Assembly (NCBI GenBank): GCA_944387755.1 | Contig: CALXGC010000118.1 | Span: 1-21,445, forward strand | DNA from: an uncultured Oscillospiraceae bacterium | Lineage (GTDB): Bacteria > Bacillota_A > Clostridia > Oscillospirales > Oscillospiraceae | Direction: 5' to 3' | DNA: 21,445 nucleotides | Shown: in pieces, positions 1-6,453 of the stretch | How positions within the stretch are numbered: the first letter of the stretch is position 1 | How the letters are laid out: every line of letters starts with the position of its first letter | Position numbers and translations under genes: made by a program | Notes under the pieces: generated by a model | The model's input: only the letters and a program-made list of their open reading frames with translations | Told to the model about the DNA's origin: nothing | Databases searched by the model: none

Positions 1-340
1 TCTCCTCCGCCACGGCGTTGATGCCGCAGCCCTTTAAGTTGTCGTTGATGGCCGCCAGAGTAAAGCTGTCCCCGCCGATGCGCAGCAGGGCGGCCAGCGC
101 CTCCCGCATGGTCTCAACGTCCGGGGCGGGGGGCCTCCTGCGGAAGAGGGCGGCCGTCTTCTCCAGCCCCCACTCCTCCGCCGTGGCCAGACAGGTCTCC
201 CGGCGTGTCTCCTCCAGCGCCTCCTCCACCTGGTCAAAGGCCGCGCCCAGGGCTGCCAGCTCGCCGCTCTGAAAGGGGGCGCCGAAGTTATAGACCCCCA
301 GAGGGGCCAGCAGCTGCCAGAGATACTGTGCATAGCTCAT
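1..340 (-). CDS. Putative phage tail/baseplate protein, YmfQ/DUF2313 (Mu gp48/XkdU-like), 3' end missing
   Basis: The gene starts with ATG at 340 and reads open for 113 codons to the window edge, so the C-terminus is missing. The start overlaps the stop of the baseplate J gene in an ATGA. The protein begins MSYAQYLWQLLAPLGVY and continues with a Glu-rich helical stretch, then a segment ending in LGRI-like sequence (ALLRIGGDSFTLAAINDNL). This N-terminal pattern and the position directly after baseplate J match the Mu gp48/PBSX XkdU family (YmfQ, DUF2313), which completes the baseplate wedge near the tail-fibre attachment point. The family is usually about 180-200 residues, so roughly half is seen. 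The assignment rests on position and a short sequence resemblance. Confidence 0.75.
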   Translation of the reverse strand, partial: MSYAQYLWQLLAPLGVYNFGAPFQSGELAALGAAFDQVEEALEETRRETCLATAEEWGLEKTAALFRRRPPAPDVETMREALAALLRIGGDSFTLAAINDNLKGCGINAVAEE

Positions 341-1395
341 GCCATCGCCTCCACGCTGACGGAGGCCAGCACCGGGAGCTGGTCCGCATCGACAGCCACA
401 TCGGCGGCAGGGGCGAGAATTTTATAGTTGGCCACCCCCTCGCAGCCATAGATCAGGCTCCCCAGCTGGGCCAGCAGCACGTCCTGTCCCAGCCGCTCCC
501 CGGAGAACCAGGCCTGGAGGGCGTTTTTTACGCCGGTACGGACCGCCGCGCCGTCCAAGCCCTCTCCGGCCTTCACCTGGACGGACAGGTTGAGGGACAC
601 CTCCTCCGGGGCCAGCACCTTCACGTCCACAGCAATCTCACGCCTGGTCTGGAAATATGCCTCCAGCTCCTCCAGCAGCTCCTCCTCCGGCTGTCCGCTT
701 CCGGCGGCCACCACCACATCTACCGTTCCCACGCCCCGGTTCCGGGGCAGCACAGAGACGGCGGCCACCTGGCTGAAGGACAGCGCCCCCTGTTCATAGA
801 AGGCGGCGTTGGCCCCGTTGGGCAGGCGCTGAAAGGTGTCCAGCACCCGTTCGCGGAGGGCCTCGTCGCTCTCTGCGTCGCTCCCGCCCAAAAACGGGGC
901 GGGATTGCCGCAGCTCTGAATGCCCACCGGCGCCGCCGCCATGGAGACCACCGTGTTGGCGGCCACGTTGCCCGCGCTCCCCGCCAGAACGGCCTGGGCC
1001 GGCACGTCCACCTGGGTGGTCCCCGCCGCCAGCACCGCCTCCTGGGTGGTCTCAAACCGCACCAGACCGGCGGTCATGCACACCGTTCCCTGGGGAATGG
1101 TCCGGCCGCTTCCGCCGGCCTCTCCGGTAAAGCGGAGCGTGCCCACGGCGCGGGCGGCCTTCTTGCGGGCCAGTCCCCGCAGCTGGGCGTGCCGGTCCAG
1201 GAACTCCCCCTCCGCCGTCTGCGGAAAGGCCTGACGGGCCGTCCAGTCCGCCTGGACGTACAAAGCGTACACCTGGGCGGCGGCGGCGTACAGCCGCACC
1301 GCCAGGTCGCAGCCCGTCTCCGGCTCCACGCCGGTCTTCTCCCCGAAGGCGGCGCGCATCTCCTCAAAAATTTCGTCCACCGTTTTCGTACTCAT
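337..1395 (-). CDS. Baseplate J/gp47 family protein (XkdT-like)
   Basis: This 352-residue protein matches the baseplate J family in length, in its N-terminal helical start (MSTKTVDEIFEEMRAAF) and in the typical region around residues 70-130: LRGLARKKAARAVGTLRF followed by IPQGTV and alternating beta-strand sequence with AGSAGNVAANTV. The middle holds GGSDAESDEALRERVLDTF, a well-kept J-family motif. It forms baseplate wedges in contractile tails. A GAGGAGG ribosome binding site lies a few bases before the ATG. It lies between the gp25-like gene and the DUF2313 gene, exactly as XkdS-XkdT-XkdU. No truncation is seen. Confidence 0.93.
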   Translation of the reverse strand: MSTKTVDEIFEEMRAAFGEKTGVEPETGCDLAVRLYAAAAQVYALYVQADWTARQAFPQTAEGEFLDRHAQLRGLARKKAARAVGTLRFTGEAGGSGRTIPQGTVCMTAGLVRFETTQEAVLAAGTTQVDVPAQAVLAGSAGNVAANTVVSMAAAPVGIQSCGNPAPFLGGSDAESDEALRERVLDTFQRLPNGANAAFYEQGALSFSQVAAVSVLPRNRGVGTVDVVVAAGSGQPEEELLEELEAYFQTRREIAVDVKVLAPEEVSLNLSVQVKAGEGLDGAAVRTGVKNALQAWFSGERLGQDVLLAQLGSLIYGCEGVANYKILAPAADVAVDADQLPVLASVSVEAMA

Positions 1396-1419
1396 CCCTC
1401 CTCTTTCAGCGGGCCCCGG

Positions 1420-1773
1420 CTACAGCGCCAGCTCCATCTGAAGGGACAGGGGCGTCCCCTGCCACTCCAGCCCGGCCCGCAGAGCGGCCCGCCCCCGCCC
1501 GTCCTCTGTCAGCGTCACCGTGCGCACCGCCAGTCCGGTCTCCTGGGCCAGCGCCTCCGCCACATACTGAAATGCCAGCGCCTCCCGCGCGGAGGGCTTC
1601 TCCCGGCCCAATTGATACAGGCGGCTTCCCAGCTCCGGCAGAAAGGGGAACTGCCCCCGCCGGGCGGTGAGGCGAAACAGCGCCCTGGCCAGGGCGGCCT
1701 GCGCCCCGTCCAGCGCCTCAAAGCCCCCCGCGCCGTCGGGGACATAGTCCCCCTGCTCCAGCTTCAGCTCCAT
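1420..1773 (-). CDS. gp25/XkdS-like baseplate wedge protein (DUF2634-like)
   Basis: The 117-residue product has the layout of small baseplate wedge proteins of the gp25/GPW or XkdS (DUF2634) kind: a short N-terminal strand, then a helical region with GAQAALARALFRLTARRGQF, the loop FPFLPELGSRLYQLG that resembles the conserved gp25 'GEFPFRPDFGS' segment, a second helix (SAREALAFQYVAEALAQETG) and C-terminal beta strands. Its position between spike and baseplate J is the standard one. The ATG is preceded by AGGAGGGGTGG. In contractile tails this protein helps tie sheath and wedge. The family call comes from motif shape and synteny; sequence similarity in this family is always low. Confidence 0.75.
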   Translation of the reverse strand: MELKLEQGDYVPDGAGGFEALDGAQAALARALFRLTARRGQFPFLPELGSRLYQLGREKPSAREALAFQYVAEALAQETGLAVRTVTLTEDGRGRAALRAGLEWQGTPLSLQMELAL

Positions 1774-1785
1774 GCGCCACCCCTC

Positions 1786-2211
1786 CTACTCCAGCATAGA
1801 GGCCAGAATTTCCAGTACAATGCCCTGAATATAGGCCTCCAGCTCCTGACCGTTGACCGAGACAGTCCCCTCCAGCTTCACCGCTTCCCCCTCCAGGGTA
1901 AGGCCCTCCCCGTCCAGCAGCACAGTTCCCGCGCCGCTGTGAATCCGCACGGAGCCGGGCGTCAGCTCCTCTTCCGGCTCCGTGCGCCTGCCCACCAGGC
2001 AGGGGATCTCCCGGTGGTCTCCCGCCTTGACCACCAGCACCTTGTCCCCCGACTGCGGCCTCCACTGATAGCCGCCGGGGGCGTACAGGGAGACCCACCT
2101 CCGCTCGCCGCCCAGATAGACGGCGGCCGGGTCCCCGCCCAGGGTAACGGTCCCCTGGTCGGCGGCGCACTCCTCATTTTTCTCCTCCAGTTTGCGATTG
2201 GACGTCCACAT
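1786..2211 (-). CDS. Baseplate spike/assembly protein, gpV/XkdR-like
   Basis: A 141-residue protein starting at the ATG at 2211, chosen because GAGGTGA lies five bases upstream; an in-frame GTG at 2220 would overlap that ribosome binding site. Residues from about 20 to 80 look like an OB-fold (GTVTLGGDPAAVYLGGERRW, then SGDKVLVVKAGDHREIPCLV), followed by a short beta-rich repeat (GAGTVLLDGEGLTLEGEAVK) like the start of a spike beta-helix. That is the layout of gpV-type spike proteins, which cap the tail tube and pierce the envelope. It is short, lacks a visible HxH metal-binding tip, and ends in a hydrophobic helix. Position between hub and gp25-like genes supports the role. Confidence 0.72.
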   Translation of the reverse strand: MWTSNRKLEEKNEECAADQGTVTLGGDPAAVYLGGERRWVSLYAPGGYQWRPQSGDKVLVVKAGDHREIPCLVGRRTEPEEELTPGSVRIHSGAGTVLLDGEGLTLEGEAVKLEGTVSVNGQELEAYIQGIVLEILASMLE

Positions 2212-2221
2212 CTCTCTCACC

Positions 2222-3169
2222 TCACAGCGTGATGTCCGGCGGCGCCAGCTCCAGGCAGGTCCACGCCCCCCGCCGGTCCTGGCCCGTCTGGGCCTGAACC
2301 ACCCGGTACCGGCCGTTCCGCCCCCAGTTGGGCTGTTCCAGCCGGATCAGATCCCCCGGCTGGGCAAAAAACGTCTTTGGGATCTCCACCTCCAGGCGGA
2401 GCTGCTCCGCTGCGGACTGCTCCAGCTGAAACTGTCCGCTGTAGCGCATGGCCTGATACTGACTCTTCCCCGGCATGGTGATAACCTGCCTGCGCCGGCC
2501 TCCCAGGGCCTGAAATTCCGCATTGTCCACCGTCTCAATCCGGTCTTGATACCGGTCCCGCACCAGCGCCTGTGAGAGGACCCCGTACCGCCGGTCCCGG
2601 CACGTCATCTTGGTCACGGCGGCGCCGGCGTCCAGCCTCAGCTCCTTCTCATTTTTCCAGGGCGCCAGAATCAGCCGCCCCAGCATGTCGAAGCGGGGGC
2701 AGATCCCGTTGCAGTAGCGGGCAAAGCTGTACAGCACCGCCCACTCGCTGCTCCCCGCGGCCACGCTGAACTGCGGAACCGCACGCATACCGGTCTGTTC
2801 CCCCACCTGGACGCCATAGGGCGTCACATGGTCCCGGAGAATATCCGCCAGCGTGGCGACTTCATAGTCCTGGCTCAGGGCCTCGTTGTCCAGCAGCCGG
2901 GCGGCCATCCCCCGGCCGCTTATTTCAAAATAGGAGCCCTCCGCGGAATGCACGGTCTCACACTCGTCCACCACGCCGGTAAACTTCACGCTCTCACCCT
3001 CCAGACCCTGAAAGGAGGCCCACTCCCATGGGCGCGCAGAGCTGTCCGTCCAGATACACCGCATCCGGAAGCTGTCGCAGGGCACGCCGGAGGTATACTG
3101 GAACTGCCACTCCACCGCAGGGGGCAGCCGGACGGCTTGTCCCTGGGCGGTGAACACATAGCCGGTCAC
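2222..3169 (-). CDS. Tail hub protein, gpD/XkdQ-like
   Basis: The 315-residue protein fits the XkdQ/late control gpD family, which forms the central trimeric hub joining tail tube and spike. Visible features are an N-terminal beta-rich domain with EWQFQYTSGVPCDSFRM, the segment VKFTGVVDECETVHSAEG and YFEISGRGMAARLLDNEA (the 'tail hub' pattern in which a sensitivity to rotation of strands is followed by GRD/GRG), then TLADILRDHVTPYGV and a C-terminal domain with FFAQPGDLIRLEQPNWGRNG. The start is GTG at 3169, overlapping the stop of the LysM gene; GAGGTGAGG lies about eight bases upstream. It is placed between the LysM protein and the spike, as in PBSX. Confidence 0.88.
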   Translation of the reverse strand: MTGYVFTAQGQAVRLPPAVEWQFQYTSGVPCDSFRMRCIWTDSSARPWEWASFQGLEGESVKFTGVVDECETVHSAEGSYFEISGRGMAARLLDNEALSQDYEVATLADILRDHVTPYGVQVGEQTGMRAVPQFSVAAGSSEWAVLYSFARYCNGICPRFDMLGRLILAPWKNEKELRLDAGAAVTKMTCRDRRYGVLSQALVRDRYQDRIETVDNAEFQALGGRRRQVITMPGKSQYQAMRYSGQFQLEQSAAEQLRLEVEIPKTFFAQPGDLIRLEQPNWGRNGRYRVVQAQTGQDRRGAWTCLELAPPDITL

Positions 3170-3726
3170 GCCACCCTCACCTCGTCTCCCACATGAATCA
3201 GATTGGGGTTTTTAATCTGGGGGTTCAGGGCAATCAAGGTCTCCAGGGACAGGCCGAACCGCCGGGCGATCTCCCACAGGGTGTCTCCCTGCTCCACCCG
3301 GTACACCCCGGAGGAGCCGGCGGACGCAGCGCCGGTCCCTCCGGCGGAGGCGGTCTGAATTTCTCCGCTGTAGTAGCCGGCGTCCTCCCAAAAGACAAAG
3401 GAGTAGCGCACATAGCCGGGCAGCGGCTCCTGCTCCAGCCGCAGGGACACAAAATAGGCGCTGGCCGCCTGCCAGACCGGGTGAATCAGCGGCCCCGGCC
3501 CCTCCTCGTAAAAGACGTTGGCAAGCTGTCCGAACTGGCTGTACGCCCCGTCCCCCACAAACTCCCCCTCGCCCTCCATCACCCGCCTGGTCCTGCCCAG
3601 GTCCTGCAAATAGTAGTACCCAAAGGGAACCTTATGTACCGCCATCTTCCGCTCATAGTCGATGGCATACACTCTGGGGTTGTGGGGCCAGGTGTACCCC
3701 TTATAGCGCATTGGCGTCAAAATCAA
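3166..3726 (-). CDS. LysM-domain tail/baseplate protein (XkdP-like)
   Basis: The C-terminal 45 residues form a clear LysM domain (YRVEQGDTLWEIARRFGLSL ... HVGDEVRVA), which in this family docks the protein in the baseplate rather than necessarily binding peptidoglycan. The first 135 residues, with RYKGYTWPHNPRVYAIDYER and YYYLQDLGRTRRVMEGEGEF, match the N-terminal domain of clostridial XkdP-type proteins. The start is uncertain: GTG at 3744 would give 192 residues but has no ribosome binding site, whereas TTG at 3726 has GGAGGGG nine bases upstream; I chose TTG (186 residues). Gly/Ala/Ser-rich linker residues connect the two domains. It precedes the hub gene with a GTGA overlap. Confidence 0.88.
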   Translation of the reverse strand: MILTPMRYKGYTWPHNPRVYAIDYERKMAVHKVPFGYYYLQDLGRTRRVMEGEGEFVGDGAYSQFGQLANVFYEEGPGPLIHPVWQAASAYFVSLRLEQEPLPGYVRYSFVFWEDAGYYSGEIQTASAGGTGAASAGSSGVYRVEQGDTLWEIARRFGLSLETLIALNPQIKNPNLIHVGDEVRVA

Positions 3727-3759
3727 GCCGTCTTCCCCTCCCACGCTTTTTGTTCTATC

Positions 3760-4308
3760 TCATCCGTACAGGGAAAATCCCCGGTCATACCGGCGGCTGT
3801 CCCGCTGAAAAGCCCGGTCCACCGCCTGTACTGAAAGTTCGCCGGCCAGCTCCGGCGGCCGGTCCCTCTGCAAAGGCTGCGGTCCCGCCGGGGCGCGTAC
3901 ATCCGCGCCCAAAGACCGCCCCGGCGCATCGCCGCCCCGGACGGACAGCGCCGCCCGCTCCAGCGCCTGAAGGCGGCCCAGCAGAGCCGGCCGGCGGCTG
4001 CTCCGCGCCTCCGGGAGGCCGTCCCAGCCTGGTTCCGCGGCCTCCCATCTCTCCCATTTCTCCCGTTTCTCCCGCGCAGAGGAAGACGGCCGTTCCGCCT
4101 CCCATCCGCCCTCCGGCCCAGGGGCAGGCCGCGCCGGCGCTTCCGGCCTCTCCGGCGGGCCGTTTTCTTCCGGAAGCCCGGCGCAGTCCGCCTCCCATCC
4201 AGCCGCCCCGGCCTCCGGCAGGGCGCTCTCAGCCGCCCACTGGAGTTCGGGCTCCTGTTCCTCCTCCTGAGGCAGCGCCTCCAGCAGCTCCTCCAGGTAA
4301 TCTCTCAT
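3760..4308 (-). CDS. Uncharacterised Glu/Pro/Ala-rich protein in the tape-measure position
   Basis: I do not recognise this 182-residue protein. It starts ATG at 4308, overlapping the upstream stop in ATGA. The N-terminus (MRDYLEELLEALPQEEEQEP) is acidic and helical; residues 30-80 are rich in Pro, Gly, Ala and Glu with several Trp; residues 85-95 are charged (REKREKWERWEAAE); residues 108-120 could form a helix (ALLGRLQALERAALS); the C-terminus ends in DRAFQRDSRRYDRGFSLYG, an Arg/Asp/Tyr motif that looks conserved-like. There is no signal peptide, membrane segment or coiled coil of tape-measure length. In PBSX this slot, between the chaperone and the LysM protein, is filled by the 1300-residue tape measure XkdO. 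It could be a tiny tape measure, a replacement initiator of tube assembly, or an unrelated tail factor. Confidence 0.7.
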   Translation of the reverse strand: MRDYLEELLEALPQEEEQEPELQWAAESALPEAGAAGWEADCAGLPEENGPPERPEAPARPAPGPEGGWEAERPSSSAREKREKWERWEAAEPGWDGLPEARSSRRPALLGRLQALERAALSVRGGDAPGRSLGADVRAPAGPQPLQRDRPPELAGELSVQAVDRAFQRDSRRYDRGFSLYG

Positions 4309-4936
4309 ATCCCCTCTCCTCTCCGCAGACGCTCATAGCGCGTCCAGTCAAAGGCGGGGTTCACCGCCCCCTCCCAGCTCTCCGCCGGACGGCCGCATAC
4401 CGGGCAGCGCGCCTCCTCCGCCCTGGCGCGGCAGCTTGGGCACAGGCGGGCGAGCTCCTCCTCCCGGTCCAGAACCATGTGGGTCAGGCACCACACAAAG
4501 TCCCGCTCCCGCATCTCCCTGGCCCGTCTCTCCGTGGGCAGCGCGCCGAAGGCCCGCAGCACCTTCCACCGCAGCCGGCCAGCGCCGTCGGCGGCTAGTT
4601 TTTTTTTACGTTCTCCGCCTGCTCCTGGTCCATGGACAGGGAAGGATTTTCCGCGCGGTTAAACCGGCTCCAGGTCTCCGCCAGGGCGGCGATCTCCTCC
4701 ACCCGCAGTCTGGCGAGCGCCTCCCGGCCGCTGGAGAAGACCGGCTTTCCCTCCGGGGTCTCCAGGGCTCTGGCCAGCAGACAGGCGTTGGCACACAGGG
4801 CCCGCTCCCGGTCCTCCTGAGCCAGCTCCTCCGCCTCCCGGCGGGCCTGGAGCACCTCCAGGGCCGGCAGCAGCCGCAGGCGCATTTTATCGTTCAGCTC
4901 CATCCGGTCGCGTCCGGCCAAAATCGATCCGCCCAC
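4305..4936 (-). CDS. Predicted -1 frameshift product of the tail assembly chaperone (G-GT type fusion)
   Basis: A -1 slip on the A-run at 4607-4599 takes ribosomes from the chaperone frame (just before its stop at 4597-4595) into a frame open to the stop at 4305-4307. The product would be about 210 residues: 113 from the chaperone plus a 97-residue extension starting LAADGAGRLRWKVLRAFGAL. The extension holds helical charged sequence (ERRAREMRERDFVWCLTHMV) and two CxxC knuckles (CPSC and CPVC, eight residues apart), a likely zinc ribbon, then FDWTRYERLRRG. Tail chaperone genes of many phages produce such a long form by -1 frameshifting. A separate GTG start at 4562 (85 residues) is possible, but its ribosome binding site is poor. 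The frameshift is inferred, not demonstrated. Confidence 0.72.
4595..4936 (-). CDS. Tail assembly chaperone, short form (XkdN-like)
   Basis: The 113-residue product lies straight after the tube gene, where PBSX has XkdN. It is mostly helical and charged (MRLRLLPALEVLQARREAEE, ETPEGKPVFSSGREALARL, VEEIAALAETWSRF) and ends QAENVKKN. Such chaperones coat the tape measure during tail assembly and are not in the final particle. The start is GTG at 4936, with GGAGG eight bases upstream and the tube stop three bases before it; an in-frame ATG follows after eleven codons. The last three sense codons before the stop are AAA AAA AAC, forming the slippery site described separately. The function is inferred mainly from position and the frameshift signal. 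Confidence 0.78.
   Translation of the reverse strand: MGGSILAGRDRMELNDKMRLRLLPALEVLQARREAEELAQEDRERALCANACLLARALETPEGKPVFSSGREALARLRVEEIAALAETWSRFNRAENPSLSMDQEQAENVKKN
4598..4607 (-). promoter_or_regulatory. Slippery sequence for -1 programmed ribosomal frameshift
   Basis: On the minus strand the sequence reads GTA AAA AAA AAC TAG. It contains two overlapping X XXY YYZ heptamers, A AAA AAA and A AAA AAC, in the correct phase for a -1 slip, and the zero-frame stop follows at once. An SD-like AGGCGGAG ends five to eight bases upstream, comparable with the stimulatory element of dnaX, and the downstream sequence (GCCGCCGACGGC) can fold into a GC-rich hairpin. The -1 frame is open for 97 further codons. 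Confidence 0.75.
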
Positions 4937-4939
4937 GGC

Positions 4940-5329
4940 CTACGCCTCCGTCTCCAGCCGCTTCCCGGCTACGATGGTCACTTTTTCCAGTATCATGTCT
5001 CCCAGAGTCCCCGTCTCCTGAATGCCGCTCCACTGGCAGTCGGAGTAGATAATCTTCCGGTCCGGCTTACAGATCACCAGGGAGAAGCTGCTGAGATTGT
5101 AAAAGTCAATGCCGTCCCGGATGGCCTCGTCTGTGGCGTACAGCCGGGTGAGTTCCAGCACGTGGGTGGTCTGTCCGGGGACCGTGGCCACCGGCTCCTC
5201 CTCTCCGAAGGCCTCCACCGCCCGGCTGGTCTTGGAGGCCCTGGCCGTGTAGCTCTGGACCACCGCCACCTTTGTGCCGTCCACCTCCAGATAGATGTCG
5301 CTGCTGGTGGGAAATCCTGCAATACTCAA
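4940..5329 (-). CDS. Tail tube protein (XkdM-like)
   Basis: A 129-residue beta-rich protein, the usual length of PBSX XkdM-type tube proteins (about 140). It begins SIAGFPTSSDIYLEVDGTKV and has the central FEEEEPVATVPGQTTHVLEL-like region (here AFGEEEPVATVPGQTTHVLE) and the C-terminal strand LGDMILEKVTIVAGKRLE. It lies next to the sheath gene, as always in contractile tails, and would stack as hexameric rings to form the inner tube. The start is a TTG at 5329 with AGGAGG about ten bases upstream; no in-frame ATG lies nearby. The 65-base gap before it holds a hairpin. Confidence 0.87.
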   Translation of the reverse strand: MSIAGFPTSSDIYLEVDGTKVAVVQSYTARASKTSRAVEAFGEEEPVATVPGQTTHVLELTRLYATDEAIRDGIDFYNLSSFSLVICKPDRKIIYSDCQWSGIQETGTLGDMILEKVTIVAGKRLETEA

Positions 5330-5354
5330 AGTGGTCTTTCCTCCTTTTTCTCAC

Positions 5355-5384
5355 CGCCCGCCTCCCCTGAGGGCGGCGGGCGGC
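5355..5384 (-). repeat. GC-rich inverted repeat between sheath and tube genes
   Basis: CCGCCCGCC at 5355-5363 pairs exactly with GGCGGGCGG at 5376-5384 around a 12-base loop that can pair further (CCCC/GGGG-like bases). No T-run follows in the direction of transcription, so it is not a normal terminator. It may stabilise or process the mRNA between the sheath and tube genes, both needed in many copies. Confidence 0.6.
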
Positions 5385-5394
5385 ATGTTCCGGC

Positions 5395-6453
5395 TCAGAT
5401 GGTAATGCTGGCCGTCAGCCAAATCTGATTGAGGCCGTGGGCCACGGTGAAGGAGAACTCCACCAGGCACACGGTGGGGTTCTCCGTGTCCGCCGTCACT
5501 GTGACGTTTTCATAGCCGGTGATAATCTCCCGGCTGAGCTTGTTTTCCAGCTCCAGCACCACCTGGGAGCGGATGGCCCCCCGGCTCTGCTCTGTATTCT
5601 TGGTCCGGCGGAATTTGCTGCGCAGGCTCTCCCGGATGGAGGGAATCACGTCGTCCACAATGAGAATCGCGGACAGCTCCCGCCAGGAGGCGTCCGGAAC
5701 GGAGCCCGTCGCGGTGCGGGTGGTGACGCCCCGCACCACGGAGACCACCCCCGCGGTACTCTCCAAAGGCGTCACGCCCCCCTGTACCAGCAGGTCGATG
5801 TCGTTGTCTCCGTACTGCTGTGACACTCCGGAGAGGCCCAGCAGCTCCGCCCCGCCCAGGGGCAGGGCCGGGTCGCTCTGCGCGGCGATAGCCCCCGCCA
5901 CAGCCGCCGCCGCGGTGAGTCCGGACAGGGCGGTCCCGTCCTCCGCGGTCCCGCCGGGGGCGGCCAGCACCACCCGTTCGCTGTTGAGGGCCTTGGCTCT
6001 GGCAATCAGATTTGCCACTGTCTCGTCCGCCGCTCCGGCCACCACGGCAATCCGCTCCCGCCGGGCGGCGGAGGCGGATGCCACACTGTCCCGCAGTTCC
6101 TGCTGGACCGTCTGGGTGGTGCTGTCGCATACGACCACGCTGATATTTTCCTGGGCGGCCAGCGCGGCAAAGCCGTCCTCGTAATCCCCAGCGCCGGCGA
6201 TGGGAACCGCCGCCACCGCCCCCGCGCCGTTGAGGAGGATCACCCGAATCAGCTCGGCCATATCCTGTCCTCCGGCGCTGCCAAAGGCGCTCACCGCGCT
6301 CTCATAGCTGGTGATGGTGTACACCGTGTTGGCCGCAGCCTGGGTGTTCACCGCCACCAGCCCCACAGTCTTTCTTCCGCCGCTCCCCCGGATGAGGGAG
6401 GAGGCGCTGTAGGAGGAGTACACCCCCGGCCGCTCGTGTGTGGTTATACTCAT
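5395..6453 (-). CDS. Contractile tail sheath protein (XkdK-like)
   Basis: The 352-residue protein has the N-terminal signature of Gram-positive phage sheaths (ERPGVYSSYSASSLIRGSGG), a central domain with repeated Ala/Val/Gly strands, the segment GVTPLESTAGVVSVVRGVTT and the C-terminal domain (WRELSAILIVDDVIPSIRES, RSQVVLELENKLSREIITGY, VEFSFTVAHGLNQIWLTASI) that connects neighbouring subunits. The start is ATG at 6453, overlapping the upstream stop in ATGA with GAGGGGAGAG ahead; the open frame upstream is not coding. Length is somewhat short compared with PBSX XkdK (466), which fits the smaller clostridial sheaths. It sits between the tail completion and tube genes. Confidence 0.94.
   Translation of the reverse strand: MSITTHERPGVYSSYSASSLIRGSGGRKTVGLVAVNTQAAANTVYTITSYESAVSAFGSAGGQDMAELIRVILLNGAGAVAAVPIAGAGDYEDGFAALAAQENISVVVCDSTTQTVQQELRDSVASASAARRERIAVVAGAADETVANLIARAKALNSERVVLAAPGGTAEDGTALSGLTAAAAVAGAIAAQSDPALPLGGAELLGLSGVSQQYGDNDIDLLVQGGVTPLESTAGVVSVVRGVTTRTATGSVPDASWRELSAILIVDDVIPSIRESLRSKFRRTKNTEQSRGAIRSQVVLELENKLSREIITGYENVTVTADTENPTVCLVEFSFTVAHGLNQIWLTASITI

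Noticed and set aside
205..2232. 675-codon open frame on the plus strand opposite the baseplate genes
   Set aside because: It is a shadow of the GC-rich minus-strand genes: Pro/Arg/Gly/His-rich product, no ribosome binding site, and the opposite strand holds clear baseplate families.
3711..4598. Pro-rich 295-codon frame on the plus strand opposite the unknown tail protein
   Set aside because: Very Pro/Ala-biased with no ribosome binding site; the minus-strand gene is coupled to both neighbours.
4595..4610. A-run as a sequencing error that splits one gene
   Set aside because: Possible in principle, but the heptamer phase, the immediate stop, the upstream SD-like element and the known frameshifting of tail chaperones at this exact position make a programmed site more likely.
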